From Candidatus Aminicenantota bacterium (GTDB lineage: Bacteria > Acidobacteriota > Aminicenantia > Aminicenantales > Saccharicenantaceae): a stretch of DNA of 37,193 bases. The notes beneath the pieces are model-generated. The model made no database searches. It was not told the origin of the DNA and saw nothing but the letters and a program-made list of their open reading frames with translations. Shown here one piece after another: positions 1-7,863 of the stretch (positions are counted from its first letter, which is position 1; each line of letters starts with the position of its first letter). A program made the position numbers and the translations under genes. The stretch covers positions 1 through 37,193 of the forward strand of contig JACIYI010000021.1 in assembly GCA_014360005.1 (NCBI GenBank). Reading direction: 5' to 3'.

Positions 1-246
1 TCTCTAACCAATGAGGCCTTACAAGAAAAGAAAAAAAACATACAAAAAATGATCAGCCATAAATAAAAAATCCCTCTCTTTTTCATGATCCCTCCTCTTT
101 TGAGGAAAGTATTATTTTTGATTGAATTCAATATTCACCTCAACTTACCAGGCTTATCTTCGGAAAATCTGCCAAGTCCCAAATTCCTTTAAAATTCATA
201 TCTCAGGCAAATTCTCTAAGCTAATAAACAACAATAACATGTGAGC
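1..246. other. AT-rich flank without a recognised gene
   Basis: This edge segment lies downstream of the minus-strand M1 peptidase. It is AT-rich, with stop codons in all frames at short intervals. I see no convincing hairpin followed by a T-run that would terminate the peptidase transcript, and no tRNA-like fold. Confidence 0.5.
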
Positions 247-2466
247 TCATTGTTCTATACCAAGCTGCCGCAGGGCCTCCAAGGCGGCGTTTTTGATTAT
301 ATTCCGGTAAGAAGGAAGGGCTGCTGCTTTTCTGAGAAAATCCGCCTGATTCTTATCGCCCGTTTTCCCCAAAGCCCTGAGTGCTTCAGCCTGGGCCACA
401 TAGCTATCATCCCGCTTAAAGCATTCCTGAAAAAACCCGGCTAGAGTCGGCTGCGCCAAATCTCCCAAAGCTTTTAGAGCCGCAGCTCGTACCTGGGAAT
501 GCTTATCTTTACATTTATCCTTTAAAAAAGAAATAAACTTCGTATTCTTCCAGCTGCCAATGGTTTCTACAGCTGTTTTCCTTACTGCCCAGAATCCGTC
601 ATTCCGAGCTATATTCTGTACAGTTTTTAACACCCCTGGCTTATCTGCAAACTTCTCCAGTTGCTGCACAGCCCACATCCGGCCAATGACATCATCATGC
701 TGTGCCTGGTAAAGCAGCTCCTCCATACTTTTAGGAAAAGTCCATTCTTTGAGAAGATAATTACCGCGGTCAAAACGGACCAGCCTGGGCTTAGCCGTCA
801 GGTGAAATTCATAATAATTTTCTCTCTCCGTTATCCAGATTTTGTAAATGACTTCGTCATCCTTATCTCCCTTAATACTGCCTTTATCAAGACTCTTGCT
901 ACCCCTTATCCCGATCAATACCGGCATTTTAAATATGGGAGTCCCGCGAGAAGTATCTTGAACCTGTTTAATGATCAGGCCAAGGGTTTTTTTCTCTTCA
1001 TCCCATTTTGAGCAAATCTCAAAAACTGGATGCCCCGGTTTAAAAACCCATTGCTCAAAAAACCAGTCTAGGTTTTCTCCTGTAACTTCTTTAACCGTTT
1101 TCATGAAATCGTGGGTATCAACAGGTTGAAAGGAATAGCGGTGAAGAAATTCTTTCAGCACCTTAAAGAAATTTTGATCACCGAGAATGAATCTGAGCAT
1201 ATGAAGAACACAGGCCCCTTTCCGATAAGAATGAGCATCAAACAAATCCTGTGGAGCATCATAATGGTCAGTAACAATCGGTCGGATGTACCTGTTTCTT
1301 GCTTCTCGCAAATAAGCATTTTTCTTACCCAGCAAATTTATAGCTCCTTCTTCTGGTCCGCGGTCATATTCATAGTAAAGATAATCAGAATAAGTGGCAA
1401 AACCCTCGTTGACCCAGGCATGTTCCCAGCTCCGTAATGTGATCAAGTCTCCCCACCATTGATGAGCCAGTTCGTGTGAGACAATTCCAATGCTAGAAAA
1501 ATCTTTCTCGGCTTTTTCGTCATGGATAATTGCATAAGTCATGGCCGTAGCCGAAGTGCTTTCAGCACCACCACCTAAGGGCACTGATATCTGGTCATAC
1601 TTATCCCAGGGGTAAGGAGTGCCAAAAGTCTTGATGAAAAACTCCATCATCTTCGGTGTCTTTTCATAAGAGCGAAGAGCATCTCTGGCGTGCTGAGGAA
1701 AAACCCAGTAATTTATGGGAATATTCTGGTAGTGGTCACGGATAATTTCATAGGGGGCAGCCGCCAAGAAAATTAAATAAGTAGAGTGAGGTTTATCCTG
1801 AACCCAGTGATAGGTCACTGTTTGTTCGCGCTCATTCTTTGTCACGCTTACCAGACGACCATTAGAAGCAACCTTATAAGGCTCTTTCACAGAAGCGATT
1901 ATTTCATTTGTGACTTTATCGTTGGGAAAGTCATAACAGGGGAACCAGTGATGAACTCCATCAGGCCAGGAATCTGAAGCCACCAGCATCGGATGTTCCG
2001 CGGTAGCCTCAAAAAAACGGAGACCTTTCTTATTAGTAGTTTTATGGGCCTGATCATCACTTTTATAAAAGACCGTGATGGAAAATACCTCACTTACGTT
2101 ATAAGGTCGCGATAGTTCAATCAAAAGCTTTTTATCTGTCTGTTTAAAAGAAAGAGGACGCCCCCATTCGTCATTTACTTTTTCAACCCGGTAATCTTCA
2201 GCATCAAGTTCAATAATTTTTAAATCGGGCCGAAGAGAACTTAGGGTCAGGACCGCCTCTCCCTGGAAAGCCTTACCCTCAACATCCAGATTAAGTTTAA
2301 TCAGGTAGTGGCGGGCATCATATGTTCTGCTCCTTTCCCACTGGCGCGGTTTTTGGCTAAAATCAACCTGCGGAGCATAAGCCCCGCTGATTTCGGGCAA
2401 AAAAAGGATTGTGCTCAGAAACAAAAAAAAGAGCACTACCTGAAGAGAAGCGCTGCCTTTCCTCAT
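247..2466 (-). CDS. M1 family (gluzincin) zinc aminopeptidase with C-terminal HEAT-type repeats
   Basis: Probable exported aminopeptidase that removes N-terminal residues from peptides. Residues 1-29 form a signal peptide or anchor. The M1 beta-sandwich domain follows, then the catalytic domain with a GAMEN-equivalent GGGAES (298-303), the zinc motif HELAH (H331, E332, H335), the third ligand E354 in WVNEGFATY, and the likely transition-state tyrosine Y414 in SYRKGA. Residues from about 600 to 739 hold repeated helical units typical of HEAT/ERAP-like regions, in place of a bacterial PepN-type C-terminus. A CAGGAG Shine-Dalgarno sits 8 bases before the ATG. The M24 peptidase gene lies 42 bases upstream on the same strand, so the two probably form an operon for peptide catabolism. 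The GAMEN motif departs from the consensus, so exact specificity is open. Confidence 0.93.
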   Translation of the reverse strand: MRKGSASLQVVLFFLFLSTILFLPEISGAYAPQVDFSQKPRQWERSRTYDARHYLIKLNLDVEGKAFQGEAVLTLSSLRPDLKIIELDAEDYRVEKVNDEWGRPLSFKQTDKKLLIELSRPYNVSEVFSITVFYKSDDQAHKTTNKKGLRFFEATAEHPMLVASDSWPDGVHHWFPCYDFPNDKVTNEIIASVKEPYKVASNGRLVSVTKNEREQTVTYHWVQDKPHSTYLIFLAAAPYEIIRDHYQNIPINYWVFPQHARDALRSYEKTPKMMEFFIKTFGTPYPWDKYDQISVPLGGGAESTSATAMTYAIIHDEKAEKDFSSIGIVSHELAHQWWGDLITLRSWEHAWVNEGFATYSDYLYYEYDRGPEEGAINLLGKKNAYLREARNRYIRPIVTDHYDAPQDLFDAHSYRKGACVLHMLRFILGDQNFFKVLKEFLHRYSFQPVDTHDFMKTVKEVTGENLDWFFEQWVFKPGHPVFEICSKWDEEKKTLGLIIKQVQDTSRGTPIFKMPVLIGIRGSKSLDKGSIKGDKDDEVIYKIWITERENYYEFHLTAKPRLVRFDRGNYLLKEWTFPKSMEELLYQAQHDDVIGRMWAVQQLEKFADKPGVLKTVQNIARNDGFWAVRKTAVETIGSWKNTKFISFLKDKCKDKHSQVRAAALKALGDLAQPTLAGFFQECFKRDDSYVAQAEALRALGKTGDKNQADFLRKAAALPSYRNIIKNAALEALRQLGIEQ

Positions 2467-2508
2467 ATTTATACTCCTGATTCATTGATTCCATGCCCAG
2501 GCACTTGA

Positions 2509-3957
2509 TTAGTAAACCTTGTTCCTTTTAAGCACCTGGATAACCCCATCTTTTTTCATCAGCTCTTCTATTTCTTCCACGGTTCGAGGAAGCCCCTCGC
2601 CCAAATTTATATAGCCCGTTTCAGTTATGACAATTGTGTCTTCAAGACGGATGCCTATCTCTTCCTCGGGATGAATAACCTGAATATCACAGGCAAAAAC
2701 ATATCCTGGTTTTAAAACCTCGTCCAGTCCGGAAAAAGTGGCCTGGACATCATGAGTAGCCAGCCCAACCGAATGGTTATACCCACCATAGCGAAGGGGA
2801 CCTCTCAAATCGCGGTCTTCGGGAGAAAGGCCTTTCTCCTGTAAAAATTTTTTGGCCTCTTCGGAGACCTGCCGCAAAGTAATTCCTGGCCGGTAACTGT
2901 TCAAGCAGGCCTGGCGAACCAGCAGTGCTTTCTGGTAAAGTTCTTTTTGCCGCGGGGTAAATTTTCCATTGACCGGGAAAGAGGTTGAAAGGTCAACGTT
3001 GTAATATTTGAAATCAGGGCCAGCATCAAGAATAACAAAATCTCCATCCCGGAGGGTTCGGTCGTAGGCGTGGTAATGACCAAAGGCGTGATTTTTCCCT
3101 GACATGATAATGGTATTAAAGGCCAGATCCTGGGCTCCTGCTTTGAGGCAATAATACTCAAACAGCGCTGCCAGCTCTTTTTCAGTAACACCTGGACGCG
3201 TCGCTTGAATCACTGCCCGGTGTGCCTTGACTCCAATCCGACCAGCTTGACGAAGTACTTCTATTTCCGCTGCGGATTTATATTTTCTCAAATCCCAAAC
3301 CACTCTTGAGACATCTTCAACCCGCAAGCGAGGGAACTTATTCCTTAACTGGTAAACGAATTGCAATTCTTTAGTTAGGCGCTGGTCGAACAAATCCAGC
3401 ACCATCGTTCTCTGGAGAGCGTTGTATTTCTCCCTGCTATTTTCTCTCATCAATTCTTCTGAATAAAACATGGTATAAACAGTTCGGCCTTGGTTGTTTA
3501 AGCCTGCCAGATAACCCGGAAATTGTTCTAAAGGTAGAACTTTCTCTATCCCCGTGACTTTTTGCGGCTCGCGGATTAAAGAAAGAGGAAGCCCCTGGCT
3601 TTCAGCTTCTTTTTCAGCAATAGTGAAGAAAAGAATGCTTTCTTTTTTCTTACCATCAACGGCCAGGATGGCATTAGGAATTTCAACCCCGCAAAAATAA
3701 ATCAAATCATTATTTTGATAAAACTGATAATCGCCGCTGGGAGTCTTGGCCCCAAGAAAAATAGCCAGACCATCACCGATATGCTCCATCAACCGGGCCC
3801 GGCGCCGGGCATATTCATCAGGGGGGAAAATAAGTGCGGCCGAGAGAAAAGTGGTAATAAATACCAAGATAATAAGTGTTAAAATTACAGGCTTGAGTAA
3901 AAACCCTAAGGTTTGCTTTCTATAGTTAAACAACTTTTCTCCTTTCTTTTTCAACAT
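2509..3957 (-). CDS. M24 family Xaa-Pro aminopeptidase-like metallopeptidase, membrane-anchored or exported
   Basis: Predicted to hydrolyse Xaa-Pro bonds at peptide N-termini with a dinuclear metal centre. A hydrophobic segment at residues 19-42 is an anchor or signal peptide. The aminopeptidase-P N-terminal domain spans about 45-200 and the pita-bread catalytic domain about 228-470. Metal ligands visible are D311 (LDAGPDF), D322 (VDLSTSFP), H395 (YNHSVGL) and E439 (IRLED). The usual glutamate of the EPG motif appears as D424, an unusual but carboxylate-conserving change. The ATG at 3957 has no Shine-Dalgarno. Eight codons later, an AAAGGAG five bases before an in-frame TTG at 3933 suggests the true start may be there, giving 474 residues. 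It is the first gene of the minus-strand peptidase pair. Confidence 0.9.
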   Translation of the reverse strand: MLKKKGEKLFNYRKQTLGFLLKPVILTLIILVFITTFLSAALIFPPDEYARRRARLMEHIGDGLAIFLGAKTPSGDYQFYQNNDLIYFCGVEIPNAILAVDGKKKESILFFTIAEKEAESQGLPLSLIREPQKVTGIEKVLPLEQFPGYLAGLNNQGRTVYTMFYSEELMRENSREKYNALQRTMVLDLFDQRLTKELQFVYQLRNKFPRLRVEDVSRVVWDLRKYKSAAEIEVLRQAGRIGVKAHRAVIQATRPGVTEKELAALFEYYCLKAGAQDLAFNTIIMSGKNHAFGHYHAYDRTLRDGDFVILDAGPDFKYYNVDLSTSFPVNGKFTPRQKELYQKALLVRQACLNSYRPGITLRQVSEEAKKFLQEKGLSPEDRDLRGPLRYGGYNHSVGLATHDVQATFSGLDEVLKPGYVFACDIQVIHPEEEIGIRLEDTIVITETGYINLGEGLPRTVEEIEELMKKDGVIQVLKRNKVY

Positions 3958-3999
3958 AAATAATAAACAACATTAAGTCAAAAGTTTTCTTGCGAGAAT

Positions 4000-4020
4000 A
4001 ATTATCCAGCTATGATAATT
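4000..4020. promoter_or_regulatory. Inverted repeat in the divergent M24 / sulfatase intergenic region
   Basis: AATTATC and GATAATT form perfect 7-base arms around a 7-base spacer. The 21-base dyad lies 43 bases upstream of the M24 ATG and 172 bases upstream of the sulfatase start. It is a candidate operator; the AT-rich composition means chance is possible. Confidence 0.3.
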
Positions 4021-4022
4021 TC

Positions 4023-4050
4023 TTGACCGCACCCCAGAAAAAACTATTTA
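4023..4050 (+). promoter_or_regulatory. Candidate sigma-70 promoter for the first sulfatase
   Basis: TTGACC (4023-4028), a 16-base spacer and TATTTA (4045-4050) resemble a housekeeping promoter about 140 bases upstream of the sulfatase ATG. It sits beside the inverted repeat at 4000-4020. This is a consensus match only. Confidence 0.35.
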
Positions 4051-4191
4051 TCTCGATGTTCAAGTTAATCAAGCTAAATTGCCCGGTATTTCATTTTATT
4101 CTCATTTAATTTTAATAAGCCCGCACTACCAGATTAAAGACTTGATATGCTTTTTTTTATTTGATAATTATTGCCCCTAGGAGCAAGAAAA

Positions 4192-5769
4192 ATGAGTGAA
4201 AAATTAAACCGCCGGGATTTCTTGAAACTTACCGCGGTTGGAACTTTAAGCCTGCCGCAGGTTTTCTCTTCCCTTTCCTGCCGGAGGCCAGGTTCCAGGC
4301 CCAATATTATCTTCATCCTGTCGGACGACCATGCCTGTCAGGCTATCAGCGCTTACGGCAGCCGTCTTATCCAGACCCCTCACCTGGATAGGCTGGCTCA
4401 GGAAGGAATTCGTTTTGACTGTAGCTTTGCTACCAATTCTATCTGTGCTCCCAGTCGGGCTTCTATTCTCACTGGTCAATACAGCCATCAGCACGGAGTT
4501 ATTGATAACAGCTTAGAAATGAAATCCCAGGAAGGAACCTTTCCGGTTCTCTTCAAAAAATCCGGCTACCAGACTGCCCTGGTGGGAAAATGGCACCTGA
4601 AGGCTACTCCTGTTGGCTTTGATTATTTCTCCATCCTGCCCGGCCAGGGACATTACTACAACCCGGAGTTCATTGAAAGGGACAGAAAATATGAGGAACA
4701 TGGCTACGTCACTGATATTATCACGGAAAAATGTCTGGCCTGGATTAAAAAAAGAGATAAGAGTAAGCCCTTCTTTCTGTTTATGAACCACAAGGCACCT
4801 CACCGCAACTGGATGCCGGGACCGGAAACTCTTCGCCTTTTTAGAAACGAGGACCTGCCGGTGCCGGAAACTTTCTTTGACGATTACCGCACCAGATGTG
4901 AGGCCGCCCGCAGTCAGGAGATGAGAATTGCTGACCACGCCTATCTGTCTTATGACCTGAAGTTATTCCCCTTAAATGCCGGAGAGATAAATGAACAGGA
5001 GAAAACCGGTCTGGCCTACTGGAATTCTGTATATAACCGCCTGACTGACGAGCAGAAAAAAACCTGGGAGGAAGCTTATAGAGATGAAAATGAAGAGTTC
5101 AGAAGAAAAAAGCTTGAAGGACAGGAGCTGGCTTTATGGAAATACCAGCGCTACATCAAGGATTATCTGCGCTGCATAGCATCAGTTGATTTAAGCGTTG
5201 GCCGGCTGTTAGATTTTCTGGATAAAGAAGGCCTGGCCAGTAATACCCTGGTCATTTACGCTTCCGACCAGGGCTTCTTCCTGGGTGAACACGGCTGGTT
5301 TGACAAGCGCTTTATGTATGAGCCGAGCATCCGTTTCCCCCTGCTCATCCGCTACCCTGATGGAGTGGAAAGAAAAGTTGACCAGAAACATCTGGTACTC
5401 AATGTAGACTTAGCGCCAACTCTGCTGGACATGGCTGGACTGCCTGTGCCGGCTTATATGCAGGGAAAATCATTTAAGGATATCCTTGAGGGAAATGAGG
5501 TTTCTGATTGGCGAGATTCCTTTTACTATCATTATTATGAATATCCCGCTGTCCATTCGGTTAAACGTCACTATGGAGTCAGGACTTCCCGTTACAAACT
5601 GATTCATTTTTATCATGACATCGACTGCTGGGAATTTTACGACCTCCAAGCCGACCCTCAGGAAGTGCACAATGTGTATAACCAGCCTGATTACCAAAAG
5701 GTTAAAGATCAACTGATGAAGGAACTTAACCGCCTGAAAACAGAACTTGGAGTCAAGCCAGAAATTTAA
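4192..5769 (+). CDS. Tat-exported Cys-type sulfatase (S1 family, N-acetylglucosamine-6-sulfatase-like)
   Basis: Arylsulfatase-superfamily hydrolase that removes sulfate esters from glycans after conversion of its active-site Cys to formylglycine. The N-terminus carries a twin-arginine signal NRRDFLKL (6-13). A Cys at residue 30 (SLSC) makes a Tat lipoprotein possible, although the -3 position is not ideal. SDDH supplies calcium ligands (D45, D46). The modification motif is CAPSR at 85-89, and GKWHL (132-136) holds the sulfate-binding Lys and His. The C-terminal ASDQGFFLGEHGW segment carries further metal and substrate residues. The GQGHYYNPEF stretch and overall layout recall GlcNAc-6-sulfatase/mucin-desulfating enzymes, but subfamily assignment is inference. 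I use the ATG at 4192 because AGGAG lies 8 bases before it; an upstream in-frame TTG at 4171 has no such support. Length (525 residues) is normal. Confidence 0.93.
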   Translation: MSEKLNRRDFLKLTAVGTLSLPQVFSSLSCRRPGSRPNIIFILSDDHACQAISAYGSRLIQTPHLDRLAQEGIRFDCSFATNSICAPSRASILTGQYSHQHGVIDNSLEMKSQEGTFPVLFKKSGYQTALVGKWHLKATPVGFDYFSILPGQGHYYNPEFIERDRKYEEHGYVTDIITEKCLAWIKKRDKSKPFFLFMNHKAPHRNWMPGPETLRLFRNEDLPVPETFFDDYRTRCEAARSQEMRIADHAYLSYDLKLFPLNAGEINEQEKTGLAYWNSVYNRLTDEQKKTWEEAYRDENEEFRRKKLEGQELALWKYQRYIKDYLRCIASVDLSVGRLLDFLDKEGLASNTLVIYASDQGFFLGEHGWFDKRFMYEPSIRFPLLIRYPDGVERKVDQKHLVLNVDLAPTLLDMAGLPVPAYMQGKSFKDILEGNEVSDWRDSFYYHYYEYPAVHSVKRHYGVRTSRYKLIHFYHDIDCWEFYDLQADPQEVHNVYNQPDYQKVKDQLMKELNRLKTELGVKPEI

Positions 5770-6074
5770 TCAATTTTTTCTTAAAACCTGGAAGCTTTTT
5801 TATTAAAACTTCGGCAAAAGGCTAATATCTATACTAACTTGCCATCTTGCTCAAGTTCATAAATCGCAAGTATTAAAATACAGACACCGATGATTATTAT
5901 CCAAAGCCAAAAATGTTTTTATATTTATTGAATAGCTGCAGCTCACTGAAAAATTATTTTGACATGGCCCCGTCAATCACAGCCAGCTATTTTAATAAAT
6001 TCAAAATTTTCTGTAGTTAAAATCTCCTGCCTTTAAATTTTTTCCCCAAAAAACTACAGTTCTCTGTTGAACCT
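5770..6074. other. Convergent intergenic region between two sulfatase genes
   Basis: AT-rich spacer of 305 bases with no supported gene. The only structure I note is an 8-base inverted repeat, CTGTAGTT (6011-6018) with AACTACAG (6052-6059), just downstream of the minus-strand sulfatase stop. Read on the minus strand it is followed by AAAATTTT, so it is at best a weak terminator with a 33-base loop. Confidence 0.4.
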
Positions 6075-7505
6075 TTACTGGAATTTTTTTCTGTCTTCCA
6101 CCAGCCGTTGAATCCACTTCAGGCAATGGCGGTGGAGCTCTTCAAGAATAGTCTGATATTGAGGTAAACGGGCCAGGTTGTGTTTTTCCTGGGGATCAGT
6201 TTGTAAGTCAAAAAGCTCAACATATTCCGGGTGCCTGGGATACTGAATATACTTCCAGCGATCTGTCCGAACACACTCGCTTTGAGGGATTTCTGGATTA
6301 TCCCAGAGTTCTTCGCAGAAAATTTCTTTTCGCCAGTCTTTTTTCCCGTGCCCAAGCAGTGGTTTGAGACTGAGGCCCTGATACTTATCAGGAACGGGTA
6401 ATCCTGCCAAATCCAGAATGGTGGCCGGAATATCAATGTTGAGTACCAATTCTTTTCTCACCAGGCCGTGGCTTCCCTCTTGAGCCCGCGGATCATAAAT
6501 TATTAAAGGTACTTTTATGGATAAGTCATACATGAGCCATTTACCGGCATACCCTCTCTCGCCAAGGAAATATCCGTTATCTGAAGAAAAAATAATGACC
6601 GTGTTTTTGTCCAGGCCTGAGCGCTTCAGTTCAGCTAAGATTCTCCCCATCACCAGGTCAACACCGCTGATCATCCGGTAGTACCCCTTAACCATTTTCT
6701 GATACTTTTCAGGCGTATCAAAGCGCCAGAACCAGCGCGTGCGGTTCATGGTGTTTTTCAGAAATTCGGGTTGCGCTCCATAATATTTAGGGTCAGCCAT
6801 TTCCGGAACAGGAATCTGTACGTCTTGATATAAATCATCAACCTCCGGTGGCCAGAAATATTGTTCGGGGTTATCATCATCAGCATGAGGGGCCCAGGGA
6901 CACCAGACCAGACAGAAAGGCTGATCGAGTTTTACCTGGCGAAGGAAATCAACAGCGTATTCGCCTTCTAATTCAGTTATATGTCGCTTTACTCCATTAA
7001 CTGTCTGGAAATAAGGAAAACCAGTAAGTTTCATATAATCAAACATTTGTTTTGTAACGCCTTCTTCCACCTTTACGCCAAATTTGCCCACAAAGCCGAC
7101 GCGATAGCCGGCTTTTCTCAGCAAGACCGGGTAGCTGATATCAGTGAAGGCATGAGTCAGAGGCGGTTTGGTAAAAGTATAAGTATGGGTTCGTTCGTAA
7201 GTTCCGGTAAAGATGCTGGCCCGGCTGGCAGCACAAATGGGAGTGGTGACAAAAGCCTGCTCAAACCTCACCCCTTCCTGAGACAGACGGTCAAAATTTG
7301 GGGTCTTAATAATCGGATTTCCGGCGCAACCCAGCATATCAAAACGCTGGTCATCGGTCAGGACAAACACAATGTTCGGTCGTTCACTCTCTTTCAAGGT
7401 CGCGCCAAGCTCTTTCTGGAAAACTAAAGTTCCTAAACCAGCCGCTGAAACCTTAAGAAAATCCCGGCGCGTCAGGTTTTCCATTAAATTTTTCTTAAAG
7501 GTCAT
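6075..7505 (-). CDS. Tat-exported Cys-type sulfatase (S1 family), second copy
   Basis: Sulfatase-superfamily enzyme expected to cleave sulfate esters in the periplasm or at the cell surface. From the ATG at 7505 it has 476 residues: a Tat signal with LTRRDFLKVS (11-20), metal-binding LTDDQ (D51, D52), and the formylglycine motif CAASR (91-95), a variant of CxPSR. It carries GKFG where the neighbouring sulfatase has GKWH, so the sulfate-contacting Lys is kept but the His is not. A late SSDNGYFLGERGYAGKW segment supplies the remaining metal and substrate side chains. It is clearly diverged from the other sulfatase, so the substrates are likely different. The start is a choice: an upstream in-frame TTG at 7526 and a Met 7 codons downstream exist, and only a weak GGCAGG precedes the chosen ATG. 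It is divergent from the maturase gene. Confidence 0.92.
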   Translation of the reverse strand: MTFKKNLMENLTRRDFLKVSAAGLGTLVFQKELGATLKESERPNIVFVLTDDQRFDMLGCAGNPIIKTPNFDRLSQEGVRFEQAFVTTPICAASRASIFTGTYERTHTYTFTKPPLTHAFTDISYPVLLRKAGYRVGFVGKFGVKVEEGVTKQMFDYMKLTGFPYFQTVNGVKRHITELEGEYAVDFLRQVKLDQPFCLVWCPWAPHADDDNPEQYFWPPEVDDLYQDVQIPVPEMADPKYYGAQPEFLKNTMNRTRWFWRFDTPEKYQKMVKGYYRMISGVDLVMGRILAELKRSGLDKNTVIIFSSDNGYFLGERGYAGKWLMYDLSIKVPLIIYDPRAQEGSHGLVRKELVLNIDIPATILDLAGLPVPDKYQGLSLKPLLGHGKKDWRKEIFCEELWDNPEIPQSECVRTDRWKYIQYPRHPEYVELFDLQTDPQEKHNLARLPQYQTILEELHRHCLKWIQRLVEDRKKFQ

Positions 7506-7676
7506 CTTGTGCCTGCCACTATTCAATTAACTTTACATCAGATATCAGTTTAACAAAAAGCCAGGGGCTAGAACAATTTTCAAAATATTCCTTAGCTTGA
7601 AGGCACCTGGCCGGCCTCAGGCACACGGAAAGAAAAATCGCTGCTAAGAATCACCAATCACTGAGTAACAATGTGA

Positions 7677-7698
7677 GCTACTAAGGTGCTACTAAGGT
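7677..7698. repeat. Perfect tandem 11-base direct repeat (GCTACTAAGGT twice)
   Basis: Two abutting exact copies of GCTACTAAGGT. The 11-base period is close to one helical turn, so both copies would face the same side of DNA, as expected for a dimeric activator or repressor site. A degenerate half (CTGCTAAGA) lies about 40 bases to the left. It is located between the divergent sulfatase and maturase genes. Confidence 0.6.
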
Positions 7699-7776
7699 CT
7701 TGTGTTTATTGTCTGAACTGAGCCTAATGAGGATCTAATTTAGCCTTATTAGAATTCAACTCTCATCCTGTTCGGT

Positions 7777-7793
7777 CCAGAAATTTATTCTGG
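7777..7793. promoter_or_regulatory. Inverted repeat, candidate operator upstream of the sulfatase maturase
   Basis: CCAGAA and TTCTGG are perfect 6-base arms separated by ATTTA. The dyad lies 70 bases upstream of the maturase start. Its placement with the tandem repeat and the palindrome at 7804-7815 suggests a control region for sulfatase genes; function is inferred only from symmetry. Confidence 0.35.
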
Positions 7794-7863
7794 CTATTAT
7801 TTCCATTTATAAATGAATAAAATATTGAAGAAAGGTTGAATCGGAAAAATCCGGGTTTGGTAA

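Larger units (their letters stand above)
7506..7863. promoter_or_regulatory. Divergent regulatory region between sulfatase and sulfatase-maturase genes
   Basis: This 358-base region must hold promoters for both flanking genes. It contains a tandem repeat (7677-7698), an inverted repeat (7777-7793) and a 12-base palindrome CATTTATAAATG (7804-7815), the last about 48 bases upstream of the maturase ATG. I could not define clear -35/-10 pairs. No ORF with coding character is present. Confidence 0.45.
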
